The notes below the pieces were generated by a model. It was not told the DNA's origin. It worked only from the letters and a program-made list of their open reading frames with translations, and ran no database searches. A stretch of 64,000 nucleotides of DNA from Marchantia polymorpha subsp. ruderalis (lineage: Eukaryota; Streptophyta; Marchantiopsida; Marchantiales; Marchantiaceae), in assembly GCA_037833965.1 (NCBI GenBank), contig AP031354.1, positions 17,648,001 through 17,712,000 on the forward strand, read 5' to 3'. The position numbers were made by a program, and so were the translations under genes. Positions 28,524 to 37,900 of this stretch are shown here, one piece after another; positions within the stretch are counted from its first letter, which is position 1, and every line of letters starts with the position of its first letter.

Positions 28524-28530
28524 TATAAAA
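28524..28530 (+). promoter_or_regulatory. TATA box of solo LTR B2
   Basis: TATAAAA lies 37 bases after the U3 ORF stop. Predicted transcription start is near 28550-28556. A functional solo LTR could fire into the disrupted gag antisense strand of element B. Confidence 0.7.
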
Positions 28531-28535
28531 TAGTT

Positions 28536-28552
28536 CCAGGCGTTTTGCCTGG
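28536..28552 (+). promoter_or_regulatory. Hairpin just downstream of the TATA box (B2)
   Basis: Stem CCAGGC/GCCTGG with loop GTTTT, perfect. It corresponds to CAAGGC/GCCTTG in element A. Confidence 0.6.
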
Positions 28553-29495
28553 GGTTCTTTCCCATTAGAAGTGCAGATCAGGAACCCATTTCCTTTGCGT
28601 GTTTGTGTCCTTGAATTCTGTCACCACGCACGAGGAGTTACAACTTAGCGTTCCGCATTTTGTAGCTGAAGGCCTTCGGCCGAATGTTCAGAGCTAGTAC
28701 ATTGGTTAGAGACTTGAGTAGTTCGGATCTGCACCTGCGGGTGACTGCCGATGCTCAGAGCCAGTGACTAGTTAGATACTTGAACAGTTTCGCCCCTACA
28801 CCTTCGAGTGTTTCTTTCTGATTGTACTCCTTGGGATTTTTCCCCTGAATGCCAAAGTGAAGTTTTGCTACTTCGTGTAAGCCTTGGTTGTAAATTCAGG
28901 TTACGCTGCAGCAGGTGCCTTGAGGGTAACCCCTGTAGTATTTCTGGGAATGACAAGTGCCTGAGAATTCAAACTCTTCAATAGACTGTTGTTGTGTTAC
29001 TGGAATGTTTCTCAGTGAGTCCTTCAGTGCGGACCTGTGTTCTCTGCGCGTTTTGTGAGTTGAGAGTGTTGTTCACCGCGTATGAGTGACTTCGATCCGA
29101 AGTAGGCAGTCCAAACCGGGTTTCCTACACTAGCAGCAAGCTAGTGGAAGTGTTGTAAAAGCCGGAGTTGGAAGTCACTACCCGCAGCTTCGCCGAGTGT
29201 GCTCGCGAGAGACTTTCCCCCCCCTGAAATCTTGAGTAGAGGTCCTAACGGATCTCTGGGTTGTGTTTCTGTAGTTTCAGGTGCGTGTGTGTGTGTGTTA
29301 CGCTGCACTGTGCGACCTCCGAGTGCGCTCCGAGTGGACACTTGCAGTATTTCTGGGAGTGACAGTCGCCTGAGAATTCAAACTCATCAATAGTCTGTTA
29401 AACGTGACACTTTGTACCCTGTGTGTTCCTCTGTCCCTGTGGGTTCGACCTTTCTACCACTATATTGCAGTTTTAGCCTTTAGTGGGTTATTACA

Positions 29496-29500
29496 ATGTC
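29496..29500. repeat. Target-site duplication of solo LTR B2, right copy (atgtc)
   Basis: Same five bases as 24096-24100; element B gag resumes directly after. Confidence 0.95.
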
Positions 29501-30686
29501 CCACCGCCCCGCACGTAGTACACCATAAGTTCGCTCGCACTCTCCCGGGTGATTTTCGGCGATCATGCCCGCCTACCACTTGAACCTTGAGATCGGCGAA
29601 GTCCTTCACCAGGGTCTCCATCTTCGAGGCTATGTCTCCCGGCGCTCTGTCCGTAGTCACTCGTCGGGTGCCCTTTTTCTTCGCTGACCCATGCTTCTTC
29701 CTCTTCTTCTCCTCCTCCGACGATGAGGTTTCCTCTTCTTCGGATGAGGAACGGTTCTCGTCCGAAGACGATTCCTCCGATGACGGAGTTGTACCTCTAC
29801 GTCGTCTTCGCCCTCCCTTCGGTTTTCGCTCTTTCGACTCCCGTCTCTCTCTCCCTCTTCGGTTGAGAGTGGAAGTTTCGAAGGCTTCCGCCGATGCAAT
29901 CACATCCTCAATAGTGTCGCACTTGCTGCGTCGGCAAAAAGTCTCCATCTCCCGAGTTAAACCGGTCACGTACCAATCCACAGCTTGTTGTACCGAGAAA
30001 GGGGACCCTGGTCCTGTTTTCGGTATTCTGTCGAGGAGGTCCAGAAATCTCTCAGTGTAGTCACGCAGACTCTCCTTCTTCTCTCGCTGCAAATTACGTA
30101 ACTTTGTTAAAACCCGGCTGTCGTAGCCGAGCTCGCGAAAGCGGCGAAGGAACTTCTCCTTCAGCTGGGCCCATGTTGTCAACCCAGTCGGATCGATACT
30201 CTCGTGATTGTACCAACTCCTCGCTTTCTTCCGCAGAAGGCTTGGAAAGATCCTTAGTCGGTCGTCGTCTGCGATCTCGCGATTGGCAATAGACACCGAT
30301 TCGAACAACTTGATGTATGAATCTGCATCGTCGTCATCCCCACTCCCTTTGTACTTCGGGTAGGAATGTTTAGTAATCGGCTGAGGTAGCCGCACATTGG
30401 CTTGTCCGTCCGCCATCGGTGTGTCTGTCGACGGTCTTCGGGCGGTCGGTTCTACTTCACGAGGCGGGTCCGTGCAAGGAATATCTAGTAGAACTGTAAG
30501 CACCAAGTTTGGTTCCGAGTCGCCGGGGGTAGGTTCCCCAAGGGTGTCGGCCGAACTAGGCTTAGATACTCTTTTTGGTGTTTTCTTGTTTTGACGCCGT
30601 GTCTCTTCCACGGCCTTCTCTGAATCTCGTCGGAACTTGCGGACAGCTCTAGCACTTAGGTTGCTCCCGCCAGCCCCAGTCGACAT
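29501..30686 (-). pseudogene. gag: Element B gag-protease, 5' part (split by solo LTR B2)
   Basis: The ATG is at 30686, 46 bases after the PBS. The capsid region resembles A gag (KARSWYNHES, LKEKFLRRFRELGY, AVDWYVTGLTREME). A Ser/Glu-rich and then Lys-rich tract follows, and the first zinc knuckle begins (CTTCGAVGH). The open frame then runs into the B2 LTR and stops. It is intact apart from the insertion. Confidence 0.92.
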
Positions 30687-30732
30687 TCACCGAGCATGGC
30701 TGCTCGTAAAAACCCCGGTGTTGACGCAACTG

Positions 30733-30750
30733 TCCCCGGCAGCGGCGCCA
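30733..30750 (-). other. Primer-binding site of element B (tRNA-Asp type)
   Basis: Same 18 bases as in element A (TGGCGCCGCTGCCGGGGA), again 22 bases from the LTR edge. Confidence 0.85.
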
Positions 30751-30772
30751 AAAAGAAGTTGTCGGCTTCTTA
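30751..30772 (-). other. Hairpin spacer between U5 and PBS (element B)
   Basis: In sense: stem AAGAAG, loop CCGACAA, stem CTTCTT. Element A has AAGGAG/CTCCTT with the same loop and the same 22-base length. Confidence 0.75.
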
Positions 30773-31737
30773 TGTAATAACCCACTAAAGGCTAAAACTG
30801 CAATATAGTGGTAGAAAGGTCGAACCCACAGGGACAGAGGAACACACAGGGTACAAAGTGTCACGTTTTAACAGACTATTGAGGAGTTTGAATTCTCAGG
30901 CAACTGTCACTCCCAGAAATACTGCAAGTGTCCACTCGGAGCGCACTCGGAGGTCGCACAGTGCAGCGTAACACACACACACACACACCTGAAACTACAG
31001 AAACACAACCCAGAGATCCGTTAGGACCTCTACTTCAAGATTTCAGGGGGAAAGTCTCTCAAGAGTACACTCGGCAAAAGCTGCGGGCAGTGACTCCCAA
31101 CTCCGGCTTTTACAACACTTCCACTAGCTTGCTGCTAGTGTAGGAAACCCGGTTTGGACTGCCTACTTCGGATCGAAGTCACTCCTACGCGGTGAACAAC
31201 ACTCTCAACTCACAAAACGCGCAGAGAACACAGGTCCGCACTGAAGGACTCACTGAGAAACATTCCAGTAACACAACAACAGTCTATTGAAGAGTTTGAA
31301 TTCTCAGGCGCTTGTCATTCCCAGAAATACTACAGGGGTTACCCTCAAGGCACCTGCTGCAGCGTAACCTGAATTTACAACCAAGGCTTACACGAAGTAG
31401 CAAAACTTCACTTTGGCATTCAGGGGAAAAATCCCAAGGAGTACAATCAGAAAGGAACACTCGAAGGTGTAGGGGCGAAACTGTTCAAGTATCTAACTAG
31501 TCACTGGCTCTGAGCATCGGCAGTCACCCGCAGGTGCAGTTCCGAACTACTCAAGTCTCTAACCAATGTACTAGCTCTGAACATTCGGCCGAAGGCCTTC
31601 AGCTACAAAATGCGGAACGCTAAGTTGTAACTCCTCGTGCGTGGTGACAGAACTCAAGGACACAAACACGCAAAGGAAATGGGTTCCTGATCTGCACTTC
31701 TGATGGGAAAGAACCCTAGGCAAAACGCCTGGAACTA

Positions 31738-31744
31738 TTTTATA
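31738..31744 (-). promoter_or_regulatory. TATA box of element B right LTR
   Basis: TATAAAA on the minus strand at the conserved place after the U3 ORF. The adjacent hairpin (about 31717-31733) has one unpaired position (CCAGGC against GCCTAG), unlike the perfect stems in A, B2 and B3. Confidence 0.65.
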
Positions 31745-31780
31745 CCTTCTAAATCCTACCTAACACTACACTGCACTACG

Positions 31781-34700
31781 CTACACGCCTGCACGGAACC
31801 ACGCTACACTACACTCCGCGGAACCTGTACTACGTCTCCTGCGCGGCCGACTGCCGCGCACTAACTCTCTACCCTGCCACTCTTCCGCTCGACTGCGCAG
31901 TCCCAAACGCTGCAACGCCGCGGACACCTCCCCCTCGAGGGCGGACATGGTATCCTGTGCCTTCGACAGAAAGGCTTCGAGCTTCTTTGCTACCTTCCGC
32001 CGACTCCTACTGTCGCCTGACAACAACCCGGCTGCGCGCAATTCAAACTCACGCAGTGTGAGTTTCTCCTGCGCCTTCACTTCCCAGTGGGCGTAGCCCT
32101 TGAGACAGTGGGCGACTCGCCTCGCCGTCTCCACCTTCGTGCGATCCGCCTCCTTCCTGCGATCCTCTTCAATTATCACTAATTGCGATTCGGCTTCAGC
32201 ACGTTGCGCTCTCAATTCGCCACACTCTGACTGTAACCTGCGGATTAATTCTTCATCCGCCTGCCGTGCGAGCTGACATTGTTCCAACAACCGCGTCTGT
32301 CGCACGAGCTCCTCTGACAAAATCCGATTCTGGGCCTGCTCAGAATCGAGTGCTTCCTTGACCTTCACCTGCTCCTTGGTGAGCTCGCCCAGTTTCTCAT
32401 CCTTCATCTTCTCGGTGTGCTTGTAGAACTTCTGATTAAGCTTGTACTGACCCCACAAGCACTCATGCTTCTCCTTCAAGTCCCTCAACTCCTGGTCCAC
32501 TCTAGCTAATAGCTTGCTGGTGTGGACTTTAGTGCGAGTCCGCCTGCGCACTAACTCGATGTAAGATCCCGGCTGGAGTGGGTCGGCGTATTTATCGACC
32601 TTGCGATCCAAGTACCGCAGCAACGGAATCACCTGCTAAGAGAGCGCCGCCGCCGGCGCCCCAACAATTTCCTCCTCCTCCTCCTCGGTGTCTTCTGCTC
32701 CTGACATTTCTTCCGTGGAGCCTCCGTCGTCATCATCCGAGTGGAGAATTTCAGTCGCCATTGATTGCGTCGGCGACTGCCCCGAGTGGGGCTGCACGTC
32801 CTCGACGTGTGCTGCCTGCGAAGGCACGGCTGCAGCCTCGCTGCTCGTCGCCAAAATGTCTAAGGCGGAAGGCGAATGTACCTGAGCGGCATCCCCGTCG
32901 CTTACTTGTTGATTGCCTCCCGCGTCCTCTCTGTCTCCGTCGTCCGCCGCCGAAGGCGGTCGAGCGGAGGGTGGCTGCGCGGGGTTTGATTGCGCATCGC
33001 GCATCGAGATTTCATCCCGCGGACAGTCACTCCGCTCCTCCGTCTGCTGCTCCCTTGATCGGTCCGTGGGGGCTGTGCCCGGCCCGTGCGCAGGCGCATT
33101 TGCCGGCGCCTTGTCCGCCGCAGGCGTAGCGCCGCGGACATCTATCGCCGAAGGCGACATGGCCGGGGGCCGCACGCCCGATGTTCCTTGGCCTATAGGC
33201 CCTACCGCCGAAGGCGCATCTATCGGCGGACTTCCCGCCGATGGTGCGGCCTCCGCACGCTCTCTGCTCGTATCTCCTCGGCTCGAAGGCCCTGGCGCCG
33301 AAGGCGCAAATTGCGGCGCGTGGTGCGCCGGAGGGTCTGGCCCCGAGGGCCGGTGTCTCGTAGGCGGTTCTTCCGCCGGCTCCTTCCCCTTCCTACGTTG
33401 GAACGGGGGTGATTCTTGCCTGTGCACAGGCGGCACGTGCGGAGGTGTCCTGTGCACAGGCGACCTGTGCACAGGTGAGCGCCTGTGCACAGGCGGACTG
33501 CTCCTTCCCACGCGTAAGCGTAGATCCACGTCCACTTGTGTTCGCCGGTCCGCGGGGGCTCGTCCGTCCGCGGAGGTTCGCCTGTGCGCAAACGGAACAT
33601 CTGTCCGCATCGCACGTGGTAACTCCGGAGGCCCTTGGCCCGTAGGCGGCCTCTCTCCCGACGAGGTTGCAGCGTGGCCCGTTGCTCCTGCGGTCGTCCG
33701 CGCTTCCTCTCGCCTCTCTGGCGACGCACTTCCTATCTCCGTCGCAATCGTCGCCGTGTCCGCACTGTCAGCTGGTAACACCAGTCTGCGTGCCTTCTGC
33801 TTCGGCCGGCTGTATGGCTCGCACAGCGGCCGCGGTCGAATGGGAGCAGAGGGTTCTTGATGCTGCTCCTCTTCAGACTCTTCCCTCCATCGCCGCTTCC
33901 GCGGCACTCGCGCTGCAGGGGTGTGTCTCCCTTCGTCCCTCCGTCTTGATGGGGTAGAAGTCGGTGACTCCTCTGCATCAGTATCGACCTCGTTCTCCCG
34001 CACATACTTCCCGGGATGGTCGATGGACAATGGCGGAAAATGTTCAAGCTCTGCCGCTGTCAAACAATTCCGCTGTCGATAAAAATTGTTGAGGAAAGGA
34101 GAAAGATGGTTTAGAGTTCCCCCCTTCTCCTCAAACGCGTGCTGTCGCATCACCCTGTGCAGGATGCTCGCCCAGTGAATTGGAGTTCCCTCGATGACGC
34201 ACTCCACAAAAGAGACTTGCCACAATGTGATGTAGCAGGCGCGGTGCGGCTGCAGTAATTGCATCAGCGCCGCGGACAGAGTCCGGCGAAATCGATCCTT
34301 GTAATCACGGGTCCTGTACCCATTCTTGGTAGACCTCCCGGTCTTGAACAGCTCCACAAATTGCGCCTCTTCTTGCTTGGTCACCTTGATGCTCTCGCTG
34401 TCGAAAAGGAGATGCCCTGGCATGCCAGCACATCTTCCCAACGCCTGCGCCCAATCTTGGACTGTCCACCGATCAACATGCGGACGCAATCCGCGCGAGG
34501 GTGGTCCCTGTGGCTCTAGCCACTCGCGCACCATATTCGCACAGATGTAATTCCATCCCCATAGCAAGAAATCGAGCTTTCTTGCTAATAAGCGCTCCTC
34601 GAAAGCGCGCAGCCCGTTCTGCGGCAGGCGAAGTGGCACCATCCGCAATCTGCTCGGTCTCGTCATTGCGTTCCTGGGGTTCGCTCGCCCGCTCATTCTA

Positions 34701-34918
34701 CTTCCGCACCGCCCGTGCTTCTTTCTCTCTCGGCAAACTCTAATCGCTCTCAATTCCAAATCACGCGCACTCACTTCTCCCTCAATCAACAAGAAATCTC
34801 CTGTGCGACGACGTCGAGAATGTTCCGCAGCCAGCAGATGGATGCGCGCAGCGCGCACAAGAGATTGGAATCGCGAATTCAAGAATGGGACGTTCTCCGC
34901 CGCCCGGTCGAAGGTCAT
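31781..34918 (-). pseudogene. Element B right LTR: U3 ORF with one premature TAG
   Basis: The ATG is at 34918 and the natural stop is at 31781-31783. The frame is open except for a TAG at 32636-32638, where B2 has GAG, giving 760 aa plus a separate 283-codon tail. The left LTR has the same TAG at 516-518. LTRs are copied from one template, so the nonsense codon was already present in the RNA that made B. The conserved N-terminal domain is intact and the coiled coil would be lost from the short product. Confidence 0.88.
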
Positions 34919-36162
34919 GGTCGGCTCTTGGTCGTGAAGAACGTCTCACTTGATGGCCGCGCCGGCTGTACGCTGGAACGGTCTTCGCTCTCACGCGCGG
35001 CTTGACGCTCCGCCGTCGTCGATTAAACTCTCACGCTCGAATTGGCGGATTTGAACTCCGCGAGCGTGTCGCCCTGCGGACATGGGGGCGTAGCGCCGAA
35101 GGCGAGTTTTCCGCCTTGCGCGGTACACTTGTTCGTACCGTCCCTCGGCCAATCTCCCTCTGCCTTGACGCGTGTGTCCGCATGTCGGACAAAAATTCAA
35201 CTCCTGCCTGTGCGCAGGCAGGAGCCTCGGCGGATTCTCCGCCGGTGCGGAACCTCATCCTCCTGTGCACAGGCGTTCGCCTGTGCGCAGGCGAATTCCG
35301 TCCTCGGAGCTGCGCTGGCGCGGAAGGCGTTGACCGTGGTCAGCCGTCTCCGTCCAGTCTGTCCGTTCCTTGTCTCTCCGTTGGCGCTTCCGCCGCCGCA
35401 ACTCCGTCCGTCCAAGAGCGCATCCACCCGTGCCGTCCGCACGGTCCGTACCTGATTGGATTACTCTGGCGGCTCTTCCGACGTACGCGGCGCTGCGCTG
35501 GCGCGGAAGGCGCCGTACACTTTCTACCTCACAAGGCGCATTTCTAGGGCCCAAGGCGGATTTTCCGCCGACGCCGAAGTGCCTGTGCACAGGCGAACGC
35601 CTGTGCGTAGGCGGACTTCGCGCCTTCCCTAACCCTACTTCGCCTGTGCACAGGCGAACGCCTTCGTCCGCGCATAGGACAAAACTTGGATCCCCCCTCC
35701 GCGTAGGCGGAATTCGCGCCGGTGGCGAACTCCTTCCGCCGTAGGCGACCGCCTCCGTTTCTTCCAGTAGCGATAACTCCCTAAGTCCTCATCCGTTCCA
35801 AGCGTTCTTGGGCTCGTTAGAATCAGCGCGTCGAGCTCTTTCCAACGTGCCCCTAACTTGGTCAAGGCGCCCGAGGGTTTACCTAATTACGGGGGTTTCC
35901 CTACAGCCGCGGACGCAACCTCCGAAGGCGGGTTTTGCGCCTTGCGCCGTAGAGATCCTAACTGCAGAGCTCGCAGGGAGGATGGTGCCCGTCCTTACTG
36001 CGGCACCCCAAATCCCAGATTCTACAAGATCCCTCGAGAATCCCCGCGATCTTCCGGATTCACTCTGTTTTGATGTACAGAAGGCTATTTACAATGCTGC
36101 CAGGGTACAGTTTTCCAAAAATGTTTTAATTTCCTCAAAATTGCCAAAAGTGGGGTACCACA

Positions 36163-36889
36163 CCGGCTGCACACTTCGTGCAGTGGCCGCTGTCGTATGG
36201 AAGCAGTGGGTTCTCGATGCTGCTCCTCCTCGGTCTCCTCTCTCCATCGACGCTTCCGCGGCACTCTTGCTGGGGGTGTGCTTCTTCCTTCGTCTCTCCG
36301 TGTCGGCGGAGTAGAAGCTGGTGAATCCTCTGCATCGGTGTCGACCTCGTTATCCCGCACATACTTCCCGGGATGGTCGACGGACAATGGCGGAAAGCGA
36401 GCGAGCTCCGCCGCGGTCAAACAATTTCTCTATCGATAGAAATTGATCAAGAAAGGGGAGAGGTGATTGAGAGTTCCCCCCTTCTCCTCGAATGCGTGCT
36501 GTCGCATCACTTTGTGCAGGATGCTCGCCCAGTGAATTGGAGCTCCCTCGATGATGAGCTCCACAAAAGAAACCTGCCACAAGGTGATGTAGCAGGCGCG
36601 GTGTGGCTGCAGCAATTGCAGCAGCGCCGCCGCTAAAGTTCGGCGGAAGCGATCTTTGTAGTCGCGGGTCTTGTACCCATTCTTGGTAGACCTCTTCCGC
36701 TTGAACAATTCCACAAATTGCGCCTCATCTTGCTTCGACACCTTGACGCTCTCACTATCAAAGAGAAGGTGCCCTTCGATGCCGACACACCTTCCCAATG
36801 CCTGCGCCCAATCTTGGACGGTCCACCGATCGACATGCGGACGCATCCGCGCGTAGGTGGTCGCTGTGGCTCCAGCCACTCGCGCACCA
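36163..36889 (-). pseudogene. Element C LTR fragment: middle of a decayed U3 ORF
   Basis: This piece resembles the N-terminal domain of the B2 U3 ORF but is more diverged. Recognisable blocks include WTVQDWAQALGRC, YKDRFRRT, HWASILHKVMRQHA and GGTLNHLSPFL. It has a one-base deletion near 36845 that shifts the frame, and a CAG-to-TAG change at 36430-36432. Element B interrupts it on the left and solo LTR B3 on the right. It belongs to the same LTR as 42276-43874. Confidence 0.85.
36885..36889. repeat. Target-site duplication of solo LTR B3, left copy (cacca)
   Basis: cacca precedes TGTAATAACC at 36890 and recurs at 42271-42275 after the other LTR end. Confidence 0.93.
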
Positions 36890-37857
36890 TGTAATAACCC
36901 ACTAAAGGCTAAAACTGCAATATAGTGGTAGAAAGGTCGAACCCACAGGGACAGAGGAACACACAGGGTACAAAGTGTCACGTTTTAACAGACTATTGAG
37001 GAGTTTGAATTCTCAGGCGACTGTCACTCCCAGAAATACTGCAAGTGTCCACTCGGAGCGCACTCGGAGGTCGCACAGTGCAGCGTAACACACACACACA
37101 CACACACCTGAAACTACAGAAACACAACCCAGAGATCCGTTAGGACCTCTACTTCAAGATTTCAGGGGGAAAGTCTCCCACGAGCACACTCGGCAAAGCT
37201 GCGGGCAGTGACTCCCAACTCCGGCTTTTACAACGCTTCCACTAGCTTGCTGCTAGTGTAGGAAACCCGGTTTGGACTACCTACTTCGGATCGAAGTCAC
37301 TCAGACGCGGTGAACAACACTCTCAACTCACAAAACGCGCAGAGAACACAGGTCCACACTGAAGGACTCACTGTGAAACATTCCAGTAACACAACAACAG
37401 TCTATTGAAGAGTTTGAATTCTCAGGCACTTGTCATTCCCAGAAATACTACAGGGGTTACCCTCAAGGCACCTGCTGCAGCGTAACCTGAATTTACAACC
37501 AAGGCTTACACGAAGTAGCAAACTTCACTTTGGCATTTAGGGGAAAAATCCCAAGGAGTACAATCAGAAAGAAACACTCGAAGGTGTAGGGGCGAAACTG
37601 TTCAAGTATCTAACTAGTCACTGGCTCTGAGCATCGGCAGTCACCCGCAGGTGCAGATCCGAACTACTCAAGTCTCTAACCAATGTACTAGCTTTGAACA
37701 TTCGGCCGAAGGCCTTCAGCTACAAAATGCGGAACGCTAAGTTGTAACTCCTCGTGCGCGGTGACAGAACTCAAGGACACAAACACGCAAAGGAAATGGA
37801 TTCCTGATCTATACTTCTGAGTTTGGGAAAGAACCCCAGGCAAAACGCCTGGAACTA

Positions 37858-37864
37858 TTTTATA
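37858..37864 (-). promoter_or_regulatory. TATA box of solo LTR B3
   Basis: TATAAAA on the minus strand, in the same context as B2 and the right LTR of B. Confidence 0.65.
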
Positions 37865-37900
37865 CCTTCTAAGTCCTACCTAGCACTACACTGCACTACG

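Larger units (their letters stand above)
24101..29495 (+). mobile_element. Solo LTR B2 (5,395 bp), inverted, carrying an intact U3 ORF
   Basis: This is a complete LTR of the B family in plus orientation, from TGTGGTACCCC to GGGTTATTACA, flanked by atgtc duplications and without internal region, PBS or PPT. A solo LTR normally comes from recombination between the two LTRs of one element. Order is noncoding U3 (24101-25334, rich in CCTGTGCACAGG-type palindromes), the U3 ORF, the TATA box, and about 0.94 kb of R-U5. R-U5 has a (GT)7 run near 29285-29298 and a roughly 0.4-kb internal duplication. Confidence 0.93.
1..36162 (-). mobile_element. Element B: full-length Ty3/gypsy LTR retrotransposon, split by A and B2
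   Basis: B reads on the minus strand. Its right (5') LTR is 30773-36162, PBS 30733-30750, gag-protease 30686 to 29501 plus 24100 to 22455, pol 22454-19617 and PPT 19580-19592. Its left (3') LTR is 19579 to 16127 plus 589 to 1, running off the window about 1.35 kb short of its end. Position 1 matches 32121 in the right LTR. Without the nested insertions B would be about 16.6 kb, with LTRs near 5,390 bp and an internal region of 5,793 bp, almost the same internal length as A (5,790 bp). The two LTRs differ at scattered bases only. B sits inside the U3 ORF of element C; a 5-bp duplicate ccggc is expected beyond the window start and at 36163-36167. Confidence 0.9.
30773..36162 (-). repeat. Element B right (5') LTR, 5,390 bp
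   Basis: It runs in sense from 36162 (TGTGGTACCCC) to 30773 (GGTTATTACA). U3 start is 34919-36162, noncoding and palindrome-rich. The U3 ORF follows, then a TATA box at 31738-31744 and R-U5 to 30773. R-U5 has a direct duplication of about 408 bp: similar segments start near 30871 and 31279. Confidence 0.93.

Noticed and set aside
29430..29470. tRNA-like B box (GGGTTCGACC) near the LTR end
   Set aside because: No matching A box or cloverleaf could be built around it. The word is part of the U5 sequence shared by all the LTRs here.
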